A stretch of DNA of 64,000 nt, taken from the NCBI RefSeq assembly GCF_000972385.1, contig NZ_JXTE01000022.1, forward strand, positions 49,360 to 113,359, read 5' to 3'. Positions 26,208 to 35,017 of the stretch are shown here, one piece after another (the first letter of the stretch is position 1; each line of letters starts with the position of its first letter). The notes under the pieces are model-generated. The model ran no database searches. It saw only the letters and a list, made by a program, of their open reading frames with translations, and was not told the origin of the DNA. Source of the DNA: Streptomyces sp. WM6386. GTDB taxonomy: Bacteria; Actinomycetota; Actinomycetes; Streptomycetales; Streptomycetaceae. A program made the translations under genes and the position numbers.

Positions 26208-27254
26208 GTGAAGACCCTCTTCGGCAAGCTCGCCGACGGGACGGAGATCCACCGCTGGTCGCTGGATAACGGCGGCACCCGCATGAAGGTCCTGTCGTAC
26301 GGCGGGATCGTGCAGTCCCTGGAGGTCCCCGACCGGCACGGCCGGTACGCGAACATCACCCTGGGCTTCGACCGTATCGAGGACTACGTCGACTCCAGCC
26401 CGTACTTCGGCGCGCTGATCGGCCGGTACGGCAACCGCATCGGCAAGGGCCGGTTCACCCTGGACGGCGAGACACACCAACTTTCCGTTGACGACGGCGA
26501 GAACAGCCTGCACGGCGGCCTCCGGGGCTTCGACACCGCGGTCTGGAACGTGACGCCCTTCACCCGGGGCACCGACGTCGGCCTCCACCTCTCGTACACC
26601 TCCGCCGACGGCGAGATGGGCTACCCCGGCACGCTCACCGCGAAGGTGACGTACACCCTCACCGACCAGGGCGACTGGCGCATCGACTACGAGGCCACCA
26701 CCGACCGGACCACGGTCGTCAACCTCACCAGCCACGTCTACTGGAACCTCGCCGGCGAGGGCAGCGGCACCATCGAGGACCACGAACTCCGGCTCACCGC
26801 CTCCCACTTCACCCCCACCGACCCGGGCCTGATCCCGACCGGTGAACTGGCGCCCGTCGACGGCACCCCCTTCGACTTCCGCGAGTCCAAGCCGATCGGC
26901 CGGGACCTGCGCACCGGACACCCCCAGCTGCTCGCCGCCAAGGGCTACGACCACAACTGGGTGCTGGACAAAGGGATCACGGCCGCCCCCAAGCCCATCG
27001 CGACCCTCCACGACCCGTCCTCCGGCCGCACCCTGGAGATCGCCACCAACGAGCCCGGCGTGCAGTTCTACTCGGGCAACTTCCTGGACGGCACCCTGGT
27101 CGGCCCGAGCGGGCGCACCTACCGGCAGGGCGATGCGCTGTGCCTGGAGACACAGCACTATCCTGACTCCCCGAACCACCCGTCGTTCCCGTCGACCGTG
27201 CTGCGGCCGGGCGAGACGTACCGCACGACGACGATTCACACGTTCCACGCGTGA
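26208..27254 (+). CDS. galM: Aldose 1-epimerase (mutarotase)
   Basis: 348 residues. Family motifs: VLSYGGIVQSLEVPD, FGALIGRYGNRIGKGRF, SLHGGLRGFD with substrate His H102, NLTSHVYWNLAG with catalytic acid H176, and CLETQHYPDSPNHP with catalytic base E314. It interconverts alpha and beta anomers of aldoses such as galactose, glucose or arabinose in the cytosol, here presumably those imported by the ChvE-type system. GTG at 26208 follows AGGAGG. It lies directly after the transporter terminator and ends at another strong terminator. Confidence 0.95.
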   Translation: MKTLFGKLADGTEIHRWSLDNGGTRMKVLSYGGIVQSLEVPDRHGRYANITLGFDRIEDYVDSSPYFGALIGRYGNRIGKGRFTLDGETHQLSVDDGENSLHGGLRGFDTAVWNVTPFTRGTDVGLHLSYTSADGEMGYPGTLTAKVTYTLTDQGDWRIDYEATTDRTTVVNLTSHVYWNLAGEGSGTIEDHELRLTASHFTPTDPGLIPTGELAPVDGTPFDFRESKPIGRDLRTGHPQLLAAKGYDHNWVLDKGITAAPKPIATLHDPSSGRTLEIATNEPGVQFYSGNFLDGTLVGPSGRTYRQGDALCLETQHYPDSPNHPSFPSTVLRPGETYRTTTIHTFHA

Positions 27255-27260
27255 CGCCGC

Positions 27261-27289
27261 GCCACCTGTGAAACTTCTTCACAGGTGGC
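27261..27289 (+). terminator. Terminator hairpin after galM
   Basis: Perfect 12-bp arms GCCACCTGTGAA and TTCACAGGTGGC with a 5-nt loop, 6 bp after the galM stop. Confidence 0.87.
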
Positions 27290-27433
27290 ACACAACTTCT
27301 TACCGATTTCTCAGCGGTTGAACAGCGCCTCCGCAGCCTTCGTATGTATGGGCGGCCCGTGCTCCCCCGCGCGGGCCACCTAAAGACGACGGTCCCGGTC
27401 GTCCCCACCGGGTCCGCCCCATACGGAGGTTCC

Positions 27434-29002
27434 ATGGCCGAGAACGTCACCTCGCTGTTCCGAGCCACCGCGGCACACAGCCCGTCGATGGCGGCGCTGA
27501 CGCGGGCGGCCGGCGACGGGGCGGGCCCGATCGACTTCTGTATTCCGGTCAATCCGTACTTCCCCACACCGGGGATGTGGGACGAGATGTCCAGCCGCCT
27601 CCGCGACATCATCACGTACTACCCCAGCAGCGCCGACACCATCACGTCCGAGCTCTGCAACCTCCTCCAACTCCCGCCGCAGGCCGTGGCGATGGGCAAC
27701 GGCTCGACCGAACTCATCACCTGGATAGACCACCTGCTGGTCCGTGAGTCCCTCGCCATCCCCGTCCCCACCTTCGGCCGCTGGACCGACCAGCCGATGG
27801 AGACCGGCAAGCGCGTCGACATGTTCCCGCTCCAGGAATCCAGCGGCTTCGCCCTGGACCTCGCGCAGTACGCCGAGTTCATCCGGGCCAGGGGGACCCG
27901 GGCGGCCGTCATCTGCAACCCGAACAACCCCGACGGCGGCTTCCTGCACAAGCACGCGATCGTGCAGTTCATGGACGCGATGGCGGATCTGGACCTGATC
28001 GTCATCGACGAGAGCTTCCTGGAGTTCGCCGACGCGGAGGCGGAGCCGTCGGTGGTGCAGGAGGCCATGCTGCGCCCGAACGTCATCGTCCTGCGCTCGC
28101 TCGGCAAGAACTTCGGTCTGCACGGCATCCGCTTCGGCTACATGGTCGCCAACCCGGCGCTCGCCGGCCGGGTCCGCTCGATGCTGCCGAAGTGGAACCT
28201 CAACGCCTTCGCCGAGTACGTGGTGTTCATGCTCAAGGAGCACGGCGCCGAGTACGCGCAGAGCCTTCAGCAGGTCTACCGGGACCGGCTGGACATGTCG
28301 AGCCAGCTCGCCTCGCTGCCCGGCCTCACCGTCTACCCCTCCCAGGGCAACTTCCTGTTCGTGCGCCTCCCCGTGGGCGCCGAAGGCACCGTGGTCCGGG
28401 ACCGACTGCTCACCGAGCACCGGATCCTGGTCCGCGAGTGCGGCAACAAGATCGGCTCGTCCAGCCGCTTCCTGAGACTCGTGGTGCGCCCCCAGGTGGA
28501 CGTCCGTCGCCTGGTGTCCGGCCTGGAACAGGTGCTCTACGGGACCAGGAGGGGAGCCGCCGTGCCCGAGCTGGCCAACGGGACCAGTTACAGCTCGGGT
28601 ACGGCGGCCGTGGACCGGCTGGTCGGCGCGTCCAACGGGGCGGGGATGCCGGGGCTCGCCGCCCAGGCGATGGCCTCCGGCGGTTCGACGGGGGGCGTGG
28701 GTATGCCGATGCCGATGCCCATGCCCATGCCGGCCGCCGCGCAGATGCCGCAGCCGATGCCGGTTGCTCCGCAGGTTCCGCAGATGCCGCAAATGCCGCA
28801 GGTTCCGCAGATGCCTCAGCCGATGGCTCCGGCCGCGGCCGCTCCGTCGCCCTTCGCCGCGCCTTCCGGGCCCACCCCGCCCGGGGTGCCGGCTCGGGGT
28901 GGGCTCACGGCGGCGCAGGTTCGGGGGACGAACGGGCTGGCGCCCGCGCCGGCTACGGGGTGGCCGAACTCCGGGAGCTGGCCCAACGCTGCGGGGGCGT
29001 GA
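27434..29002 (+). CDS. HisC-like class I/II PLP aminotransferase with Met/Pro/Gln repeat tail
   Basis: 522 residues. Residues 30-385 form a fold-type I aminotransferase of the histidinol-phosphate class: YYPSSADTITSELCNLL, MGNGSTELI, CNPNNPDGG with N165, IDESFLEF with D192, and PLP lysine K225 in RSLGKNFGLHGIRFGY. The likely substrates are phosphorylated or aromatic amino alcohols, but this is uncertain. After about residue 390 comes an unusual tail of about 130 residues: a Gly/Ala stretch, then an MP dipeptide run and PQM/PQV repeats, then Pro/Gly-rich sequence. CGGAGG precedes the ATG. The gene stands alone between terminators, and no hpt/his neighbours are seen. Confidence 0.88.
   Translation: MAENVTSLFRATAAHSPSMAALTRAAGDGAGPIDFCIPVNPYFPTPGMWDEMSSRLRDIITYYPSSADTITSELCNLLQLPPQAVAMGNGSTELITWIDHLLVRESLAIPVPTFGRWTDQPMETGKRVDMFPLQESSGFALDLAQYAEFIRARGTRAAVICNPNNPDGGFLHKHAIVQFMDAMADLDLIVIDESFLEFADAEAEPSVVQEAMLRPNVIVLRSLGKNFGLHGIRFGYMVANPALAGRVRSMLPKWNLNAFAEYVVFMLKEHGAEYAQSLQQVYRDRLDMSSQLASLPGLTVYPSQGNFLFVRLPVGAEGTVVRDRLLTEHRILVRECGNKIGSSSRFLRLVVRPQVDVRRLVSGLEQVLYGTRRGAAVPELANGTSYSSGTAAVDRLVGASNGAGMPGLAAQAMASGGSTGGVGMPMPMPMPMPAAAQMPQPMPVAPQVPQMPQMPQVPQMPQPMAPAAAAPSPFAAPSGPTPPGVPARGGLTAAQVRGTNGLAPAPATGWPNSGSWPNAAGA
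28703..28827 (+). repeat. Tandem ATGCCG / CAGATGCCG coding repeat in the aminotransferase tail
   Basis: Two tracts of 6- and 9-base repeats (ATGCCGATGCCG type, then CCGCAGATGCCG type) code the MP-run and the PQM/PQV heptads of the aminotransferase tail. Confidence 0.85.
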
Positions 29003-29060
29003 CGTTACGTTCGCCCATTCACCGTAGGGGCTGGTGACGCGGGGCGACTGCGGGTCCGAT

Positions 29061-29124
29061 GTGGCTGGTCGCGCCACGCGGCGGAGCCGCAAATCGATAC
29101 AGCCCCGCGCCCCTTCGGGGCGCG
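29061..29124. repeat. Dispersed two-hairpin repeat, copy 2
   Basis: GTGGCTGGTCGCGCC, a GCGGC-GGA-GCCGC stem and GCGCCCC-TTC-GGGGCGC, 6 bp from the stop of the convergent GH43 gene and about 60 bp from the aminotransferase stop; it probably terminates both. Confidence 0.85.
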
Positions 29125-29130
29125 TCTTGG

Positions 29131-30564
29131 TTACGCCGGGTTCAGTTTCCACTGTTGGCAGTTGTTGTTCAGCCAGGTCCACTGCCTGACGTCCGCCGCG
29201 TCCGCCGTGGAGCAGTTCGAGACGTCCGCCACCTTCCCCGTGGCTTGATTGACGATCCTCACCCAGCTGTTGTCGGTCGCCACGAACCTGAACTTCTGGC
29301 AGGTGTTGTTCAGCCAGCTCCACTGGCGCAGGTCGGCGCCGTCGGCGCTGGAGCAGTCGGCGGTGTCCAGGACCTTGCCCGTGGCGACGTTGACGAGGCG
29401 GCTGGTGTCGTCGCCCTGGTCCTCGACGCGCCACTTCTGGTTGTTGCCGCCGTTGCAGGTGTACTGCTGGACGTTGGCGCCGTCGGCCGTCGAACTACCG
29501 GCGACGTCAAGGCACTTGCCGCTGTTGCGGTTGGAGATGGTGTACGTCGTGGAGGTGGTCGACGGTTCTCCGGACGGGCCGGTCATGCTCGAACCCAGGG
29601 CCACCGGGGTGCCGAAGTTGGGGGTGCCGTCGGAGTTCCAGGTGAACTTCTGGGCGCGGGTGGTACGGCCGTTGTCGCAGCCGTCGGAGGCCGAGTCGTT
29701 GGCGTGGTAGACGATCCAGTTCTCGGTGCCGTCGGGGGACGTGAAGAAGCCGTTGTGGCCGGGGCCGTAGACGCCGGCGGAGTCGTTGCGCTGGAAGACG
29801 GGCGTCGACTTCTTGGTCCAGGAGGAGGAGGTCAGCGGATCGGAGCCGGTCAGGGTGAGCTGGCCGAGCTTGTAGTCCGGTGTCCAGCAGCCGCTGCCCG
29901 AGTAGATCAGGAAGGTCCGGCCGTTCCGTTGGAGGATCTCGGGGCCTTCGTTGACCGTGCCGCCGGACGTCTCCCAGGAGTACGTCGGCGTGGAGATCGT
30001 CGAGAAGCCGGTGGCCAGGGTGTACGGGTTGGACATGCGGGCCGCGACGAGGTTCTGGGTGCCGCCGCTCGCGCTACCGAAGAGGTAGAGCTGACCGTTG
30101 ATGGTCGCGACCGTCGGGTCCAGCATCCAGGCGGAGTTGAGCTGGTTCTTGTAGGTGTACGGGCCCGTGGGGTCCGTGCCCGCGCTCTCCAGGACATGGG
30201 TGCGCTGGGTGGCGTTGTAGTCGGTGATGTTCTGCCCGGCGACGTAGTACAGGTACCACTTGCCGTTGAGGAAGTGCAGCTCGGGCGCCCAGATGTTGCA
30301 GCAGCGCGAGGCGTTGTCACCGGTCCATACCTGGATGTTGGGGGCGGTGGCGAGGCCGGCGAGCGTGGCGGACTTCCTCATGGTGATGACGTTGGTCCAA
30401 CTCGTCGTCACCAGGTAGTAGTTGCCGTTGTAGTACGAGATCCAGGGGTCGGCGCCCTTCTGCACCTTGATGGGGTTGGCGAAGGAGGCCGCGCTCGCCG
30501 AGGACTGCCCGAGGGAGAGGGCGAGGACCAGTGCGGCCAGCAGGGTCAGTAGGCGACGGGCCAT
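29131..30564 (-). CDS. Secreted GH43 arabinofuranosidase-type enzyme with C-terminal ricin-type CBM13
   Basis: 477 residues. Signal peptide 1-25. The five-bladed GH43 domain has catalytic base D39 (KGADPWISY), pKa-modulating D149 (WMLDPTVATI) and acid E206 (NEGPEILQRNG), with a GPGHNGFF loop also present. Residues about 345-477 are a ricin B-type trefoil: three imperfect repeats of KCLDVAGSSTADGANVQQ type with NNQKW, TCQKF and NCQQW endings. Such enzymes trim arabinose or arabino-oligosaccharides from arabinan or arabinoxylan outside the cell. It overlaps the upstream arabinanase by 19 bp, so both are made from the promoter at 31585-31613. Confidence 0.9.
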   Translation of the reverse strand: MARRLLTLLAALVLALSLGQSSASAASFANPIKVQKGADPWISYYNGNYYLVTTSWTNVITMRKSATLAGLATAPNIQVWTGDNASRCCNIWAPELHFLNGKWYLYYVAGQNITDYNATQRTHVLESAGTDPTGPYTYKNQLNSAWMLDPTVATINGQLYLFGSASGGTQNLVAARMSNPYTLATGFSTISTPTYSWETSGGTVNEGPEILQRNGRTFLIYSGSGCWTPDYKLGQLTLTGSDPLTSSSWTKKSTPVFQRNDSAGVYGPGHNGFFTSPDGTENWIVYHANDSASDGCDNGRTTRAQKFTWNSDGTPNFGTPVALGSSMTGPSGEPSTTSTTYTISNRNSGKCLDVAGSSTADGANVQQYTCNGGNNQKWRVEDQGDDTSRLVNVATGKVLDTADCSSADGADLRQWSWLNNTCQKFRFVATDNSWVRIVNQATGKVADVSNCSTADAADVRQWTWLNNNCQQWKLNPA

Positions 30565-31517
30565 CCGCTGCTCCAGTTCAGAAGGTTGATGCCGAGTTTG
30601 GGGGTGCCGTTGTCGTTGCCGTCGTAGTAGTGGTAGACGATCAGGTCACCGTCGGAGTCGCTCATGATCGACTGCCCGCCGGGGCCGATGTACCGCCCGT
30701 GCGACTCCAGGACGGGCGTCCCGCCGTTGTTCATCATCGAGACGCCGTTCTTGTCGTAGTACGGCCCGGTGACGCTGGTGGCGCGGCCGACCTTGACCTT
30801 GTACGTGGAACTGGTGCCGGCGCAGCAGGTGTCGTACGAGGCGAAGAGGTAGTAGTAGCCGTTGCGCTTGACGATGTACGGCGCCTCGACGGCCTTGGTC
30901 CCGGTGGGGCGGGACGCGATGGAGTACCGGGTGGTGTTGGAGGAGAGCTGCTTCCCGGTGCCGGGGTCGATCTGGATCATCTTCAGCCCGGTCCACCAAC
31001 TGCCGAACGACAGCCACCACTTGCCGTCGCCGTCGACGAAGAGGTTCGGGTCGATGGCGTTGTAGTCGCTGGAGGTGGTGGAGGTGTAGACCGTGCCGTA
31101 GTCGGTCCAGGAGCCGGGGAGGCCGGTCGATGAAGTCGCCAGCCCGATCGCCGACTTGTTGGACCCGAAGGTCGAGACGGCGTAGTACATCAGGTACTTG
31201 CCGCCCTGGTACGAGATGTCGGGCGCCCACGCCTCCGTGGCGTACGACGACCACCAGCTCGGCTTGGTGGTGAAGGCGTCGCTCCCGGCCGAGAAGGCGA
31301 TCCGGTCGGTGGAGGTCTTGTAGCCGAGTCCGCCGCCGGTGCCGTAGAGCAGGTAGCGACCCGCGGACGTGCGGATCATCGTCGGGTCGTGGACGACGGT
31401 GGCGCCGGTGACCGTCCCGGGGTTGGGGTACGCGGAGGCGCTGCTGGGGATCAGGGCGAGCAGGAGGGCTGCGGGGAGGGCGAGGAGGGTGGTTCGGACG
31501 CGCGAGGTGCGGCTCAC
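30546..31517 (-). CDS. Secreted endo-1,5-alpha-L-arabinanase (GH43)
   Basis: 323 residues. Signal peptide 1-29 (SASA). Catalytic triad D44 (VVHDPTMIR), D156 (NAIDPNLFVDGDG) and E211 (VEAPYIVKRNGYYYLF). The blocks AWAPDISYQGGKYLMYYAVS, SFGSWWTGLKMIQIDPGTGK and GHGRYIGPGG-like (SHGRYIGPGG) are diagnostic of endo-arabinanases that cut the alpha-1,5 backbone of pectic arabinan. GTG start at 31517 with AAGGAGG upstream. It heads a two-gene secreted unit with the CBM13-bearing GH43. Its promoter architecture is nearly identical to that of the CUT1/arabinanase operon at 46.8 kb. Confidence 0.94.
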   Translation of the reverse strand: MSRTSRVRTTLLALPAALLLALIPSSASAYPNPGTVTGATVVHDPTMIRTSAGRYLLYGTGGGLGYKTSTDRIAFSAGSDAFTTKPSWWSSYATEAWAPDISYQGGKYLMYYAVSTFGSNKSAIGLATSSTGLPGSWTDYGTVYTSTTSSDYNAIDPNLFVDGDGKWWLSFGSWWTGLKMIQIDPGTGKQLSSNTTRYSIASRPTGTKAVEAPYIVKRNGYYYLFASYDTCCAGTSSTYKVKVGRATSVTGPYYDKNGVSMMNNGGTPVLESHGRYIGPGGQSIMSDSDGDLIVYHYYDGNDNGTPKLGINLLNWSSGWPVAY

Positions 31518-31547
31518 ACGGGCCTCCTTGACGGAAGAGGGGAAGGT

Positions 31548-31613
31548 GTTCGAGATTTCGGTCGGCGATCGTCAATTCGGACGGACCGTAGAGTCGAATC
31601 ACTTGCGCGTCAA
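31548..31613 (-). promoter_or_regulatory. Promoter with IclR-type box for the secreted arabinanase unit
   Basis: Minus strand: -35 TTGACG (31608-31613), 17-bp spacer, -10 TACGGT (31585-31590), half-site GTCCGAAT next to the -10, then box CCGAAATCTCGAAC (31548-31561). The CGA of the box is 34 bp from the -10. Confidence 0.8.
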
Positions 31614-31750
31614 TGGCCCTGACATTCACAGGAGTTCGCAACCGAACAGATCTTGTACAGAGATCAAATATTGGGCATAGTCCGTGCATAACGTGAAGAT
31701 CGCGTGAGCACCCCCATGCTCCCCCCTTTGCCCTGCAAGGAGACCTCGGC

Positions 31751-32164
31751 ATGCCCAAGCTCAGACGCCTCGCCATACCCGCCCTCGCCGCGGCGGCTCT
31801 CGTGATCGGGACGGCGGGTTCGTCCTACGCCTCGACCTACACGGGCGCGTCCAGCAACTCCTGTGGGGCCGCGTACTTCTACGACGTGGGCGACACCTTC
31901 AAGATCATCGACGTCTGTACGGACGGCAAGGGCGTGCGCCTTCAGTACACGAATCCCACCACGGGCAGTCCGTCCACCAGCAACACGAAGATCAGCGTGG
32001 ACTACACCGGCGGCTACACCGGGTGGGACCTGAACAACGCCTACGTCTACGACACCGACATGAACGAGAACGCCTGCTTCTACTTCCGCGTCGGCCACGT
32101 GGACGACGGCGCCTACGTCAGCGGCTCCTACGGCAGCTGGCACCTGGCCTGCGCCGCGAACTGA
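31751..32164 (+). CDS. Small secreted protein of unknown function
   Basis: 137 residues with a Sec signal peptide (residues 1-27, ending SYAS). The mature part is about 110 residues, rich in Tyr, Asp, Asn, Gly and Thr, and has four cysteines (SCGAAYF, IDVCTDG, ENACFYF, HLACAAN), suggesting two disulfides and a small beta-fold. No family recognised. AAGGAGA precedes the ATG. It lies between the secreted arabinanase genes (divergent) and a terminator; a link to polysaccharide use is possible but unsupported. Confidence 0.78.
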   Translation: MPKLRRLAIPALAAAALVIGTAGSSYASTYTGASSNSCGAAYFYDVGDTFKIIDVCTDGKGVRLQYTNPTTGSPSTSNTKISVDYTGGYTGWDLNNAYVYDTDMNENACFYFRVGHVDDGAYVSGSYGSWHLACAAN

Positions 32165-32173
32165 CCCACCGTC

Positions 32174-32205
32174 GCGCCCCCGGTCCGAAGTCGGAGCGGG
32201 GGCGC
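32174..32205. terminator. Terminator hairpin
   Basis: GCGCCCCC and GGGGGCGC outer arms enclosing TCCGA-AG-TCGGA, 10 bp after the small secreted protein gene. Confidence 0.85.
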
Positions 32206-32250
32206 ACATGCCCGCGAGTCCCCGGTGCCACCCCGCCCGGCGGCGCCGAC

Positions 32251-32326
32251 GATTGGCAGATCCGTCCCCGCCACGGCCGGGAAAGCGCAGGTGGCCGGCG
32301 CCCGGGATGAGACACATCTGCCAATC
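32251..32326. repeat. Inverted repeat flanking a 54-bp GC-rich core
   Basis: Perfect 11-bp arms GATTGGCAGAT (32251-32261) and ATCTGCCAATC (32316-32326), between the hairpin at 32174 and the methyltransferase stop. No target-site duplication or ORF seen. It could be a miniature element or a structured RNA. Confidence 0.6.
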
Positions 32327-32360
32327 ACTGGCTCCACAACCGGACCAGCCCCCACCCTCG

Positions 32361-33101
32361 TCAGGCCCGGCAGCGCAACATCTCCAGCGGCGGGGCGGCG
32401 AGAAGGTCCGTCCAGAAGTCCGTACCGAACTCACGCAGGCCCGCCTCGGAGATCTCCAGCGGGAGCCAGGTCGGTGCGTCGAAGCCGGCCGCCCGCAGAC
32501 AGGACTCGTAGACCTCGCGGCGCGGACAGGTGGCGACGAACGAGATCGGTGGGTCCAGCAGTGCCGTGATCCGTACGCGCGGTCCGGTCTCGGCCTCCTC
32601 GCCGGTGGACTCGCAGCGGAAGCCGTACTTGGACAGGGCCGGGTCGTCCATGCCGTAGTCCGGGTTCTGGGCGAGCACGAAGAACTCGGCGCCGGGCTTC
32701 AGGCTCCGGTGCACATTGCGGCACATCCGCTCCAGGGCGGCGATGTCCTGGGCGTAGTTGAGCAGCTGGACCCCGGTGGCGATGTCGAAGCGCCGTTCAA
32801 GAGGCCGGAGTTCGGCCACATCGCCCACCTCGTACCGCACCCCCAGCGGCTCGCGCTCCTCGAACCTCCGTGCCGCGGCGACCATCTCACCGGAGATGTC
32901 GATGCCGAGCACCTCCGCCGCCCCACGCCGCTTGAACTCCCGGCTGTAGAACCCGGTCCCGGAGGCCAGGTCGAGGACCGACTTGCCGCGCACGTCCCCG
33001 ACCAGCCCCAGGAAGCTCGGCACCTCCCCGTACCTCGCCAGCGGCAGGGACTTGAACCCCTCGAACGCCTCACCGATCTCGTCGTACTGCTGCACGCTCA
33101 T
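32361..33101 (-). CDS. Class I SAM-dependent methyltransferase
   Basis: 246 residues. Motif I is VLDLASGTGFYSREF (about 42-56), followed by VLGIDISGEMV (acidic end of strand 2), YEVGDVAEL and GVQLLNYAQDIAALERM. The N terminus YDEIGEAFEGFKSLPLARY and the late block NPDYGMDDPALSKYGFRCES occur in small-molecule methyltransferases of actinobacteria. The acceptor is unknown. GGGAGGAC precedes the ATG. The gene stands alone. Confidence 0.9.
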   Translation of the reverse strand: MSVQQYDEIGEAFEGFKSLPLARYGEVPSFLGLVGDVRGKSVLDLASGTGFYSREFKRRGAAEVLGIDISGEMVAAARRFEEREPLGVRYEVGDVAELRPLERRFDIATGVQLLNYAQDIAALERMCRNVHRSLKPGAEFFVLAQNPDYGMDDPALSKYGFRCESTGEEAETGPRVRITALLDPPISFVATCPRREVYESCLRAAGFDAPTWLPLEISEAGLREFGTDFWTDLLAAPPLEMLRCRA

Positions 33102-33321
33102 CGCGATGTCCTCCCGTAAGCCTCGTGATGTCCTCGGCCTCGGCAGTCTCTACGAGCCACGACGGACGGCCTTACTGGCAGAACCCACAAAGATCCGGAC
33201 CGCACCCCGGCCTCCCGTACAAACGAACCTCGAAAACCCTGACCGACAAGGAACTTGACGCTCCGTCACTTTGCCCAACTGACAGCTCACCAACAGCATC
33301 CCTTCCTATGGTGCCGTGTTC

Positions 33322-34089
33322 ATGACAGACACTTCGGAAGCAACCCCCACCCCGATCGGGCGCCGCACCGTACTGATCGCCACCGGAGCCACGGCAGCCG
33401 CCCTCGCCGTGACCGCCGCCGCGCCCGAAGCCCCCACAGCCGACGCGGCCGACACCGCCCCCGTCGCCGCCGCGGCCGTCTGCACCCTCACGAAGGAGAT
33501 GACCGAAGGCCCCTACTACCTGGACGGCGCGCTCGTCCGCGCCGACATCCGCGAGGACAAGACCGGCTTCCGGCTCAACCTCGCCCTCACCGTCGTCGAC
33601 GACGACACCTGCGCCGTGATCCCAGGCGCCCTCGTGGAGATCTGGCACTCCGACGTCCTCGGCGAGTACTCCGGCTACGTCGGCAACAACGGCCACAACG
33701 AGCCCGACAACGGCACCTTCCTGCGCGGCGGCGTCCTCACCGACTCCAGCGGCGTCGCCAACATCACCACCGTCTACCCCGGTTGGTACCGCGGCCGCTG
33801 CGTCCACATCCACATCAAGGTGCACACCGGCGTCACACTCACCTCCGACGGCTCCTTCACCGGGGGCGCCGAACTCCACACCGGACAGCTCTTCTTCAAC
33901 GAGACGATCACCGCGAGAGTCGGCGCGCTCTCGCCGTACTCGGCGAACACGGTCACCCGCACCACCCTCGCCCAGGACTCCATCTACGACGAAGGAGGAG
34001 CCGCCTCCGGCCTCCTCACCCTCACCGCACTGGGCTCCTCACCCTCGGCCGGCTATACCGGGACCCTGACCCTCGGCATCGAGCGCTGA
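33322..34089 (+). CDS. Tat-secreted intradiol dioxygenase-fold protein (paralog 1)
   Basis: 255 residues from the ATG at 33322. The N terminus has a twin-arginine motif (GRRTVLIATG, R14-R15). The intradiol dioxygenase beta-sandwich keeps the iron ligands: Tyr in EGPYYLDG (Y65 or Y66), Y156 in PGWYRGR, and H162 and H164 in CVHIHIKVH, with VEIWHSDVLGEYSGY also typical. The cytosolic enzymes open catechol rings; the role of exported members is not established, with lignin-derived or polysaccharide-bound aromatics as candidates. A paralog lies at 35018. No clear ribosome-binding site; an in-frame GTG at 33316 is an alternative. Confidence 0.88.
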   Translation: MTDTSEATPTPIGRRTVLIATGATAAALAVTAAAPEAPTADAADTAPVAAAAVCTLTKEMTEGPYYLDGALVRADIREDKTGFRLNLALTVVDDDTCAVIPGALVEIWHSDVLGEYSGYVGNNGHNEPDNGTFLRGGVLTDSSGVANITTVYPGWYRGRCVHIHIKVHTGVTLTSDGSFTGGAELHTGQLFFNETITARVGALSPYSANTVTRTTLAQDSIYDEGGAASGLLTLTALGSSPSAGYTGTLTLGIER

Positions 34090-34096
34090 TTCCTGC

Positions 34097-34134
34097 CTCC
34101 CCGGGTCCCGCCGCCGGCGGCGGGACCCGGGGAG
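34097..34134. terminator. 38-bp perfect palindrome, bidirectional terminator
   Basis: Arms of 19 bp (CTCCCCGGGTCCCGCCGCC and its exact complement) meet with no spacer between the convergent dioxygenase and DUF4360 genes. Confidence 0.9.
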
Positions 34135-34141
34135 AGCCGCT

Positions 34142-34792
34142 CTACGACTCCGGACACTCCTTCCACGCCATGTGGTACACCGTGCTGATGTCCCCGTCCG
34201 TCGAGTCCATCGTCATGAAGCTGACCTTGCTCGCGGAGCTTGTCCCCGCGTTGACCCGGAGCTCCGTGTTGATGTTGAAGTTGCGCTGAACTCCGCAGGG
34301 TGCCCACACCAGTTGGGCCCAGTCGGTGGAGTCGGTCGCCTGCCAGTTGTCGTTGTACGGGCCGCTGAAGGGGTGCGACCGGAACGCCGTGCTCGGTGAG
34401 CCCTGGAAGTAGTACGACGCTCTCTGCGTGGCGCTCGCCCCCGACTGGAGTGCGGCGAAGCCGCGGTAGTCGGCGCTGGCGATGGCGTATGTGAAGCCCT
34501 GCGGGACATGGACGATCAGGTTGAGCTGGCAGTTCTTGCGGAAGGCCGTCGGGTCCGAGTTGCCGCCCGCCTGAGCGAGGTAGTCGCTGTACGTCACCGT
34601 GAACGCCGTGTTGTCCTCGGAGACGGCGACCGCGGTCGTACCGGCCGGGCAGCCGGAGCCGTTCACCGTGGCGACCTTGATGACGATCTTGTCCGGCGGC
34701 GGGTCCTCGAACCCGTCGGACGGGCCCTGTGCGGGCAGTGCGGTGGTGAGCAGAGCGGCGAGGGCGCCGCCCAGCAGGAGTCCACCAGCCAT
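34142..34792 (-). CDS. Secreted DUF4360 domain protein
   Basis: 216 residues from the ATG at 34792. Signal peptide about 1-20 (LLLGGALAALLTTALPAQG). The mature region has the DUF4360 pattern: GSGCPAGTTAVAVSEDNTAFTVTYSDY, RKNCQLNLIVHVPQGFTYAI, DYRGFAALQSGASATQRASYYFQG and WAPCGVQRNFNINTELRVN. DUF4360 proteins are secreted by fungi and actinomycetes and have no assigned function. It lies between the two dioxygenase-fold genes in opposite orientation. Confidence 0.88.
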   Translation of the reverse strand: MAGGLLLGGALAALLTTALPAQGPSDGFEDPPPDKIVIKVATVNGSGCPAGTTAVAVSEDNTAFTVTYSDYLAQAGGNSDPTAFRKNCQLNLIVHVPQGFTYAIASADYRGFAALQSGASATQRASYYFQGSPSTAFRSHPFSGPYNDNWQATDSTDWAQLVWAPCGVQRNFNINTELRVNAGTSSASKVSFMTMDSTDGDISTVYHMAWKECPES

Positions 34793-35017
34793 GGTCTCTC
34801 CCTGAAGGGTGGGGGGTGGTTGGTTGCACCCCGGACCGTAGGGAGAGACACACCTCACGGGCAGGTCGAACTCAAGCCATTCACAGGTGCGCTTTTCACA
34901 TTCTCTTCACAGTGTCTGAACTCTGCGGAAATAAGGGGCCGTTGACGAATCCGTCCCCAGCCTATTCACAGCCGCACATTAAGGATTTCTTCAGCTGGCC
35001 CCCTAACTTCTCTCGGC

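Noticed and set aside
32251..32326. Cobalamin or SAM riboswitch upstream of the methyltransferase
   Set aside because: The element is at the 3' side of the methyltransferase gene, and no B12-box or SAM-aptamer consensus could be recognised.
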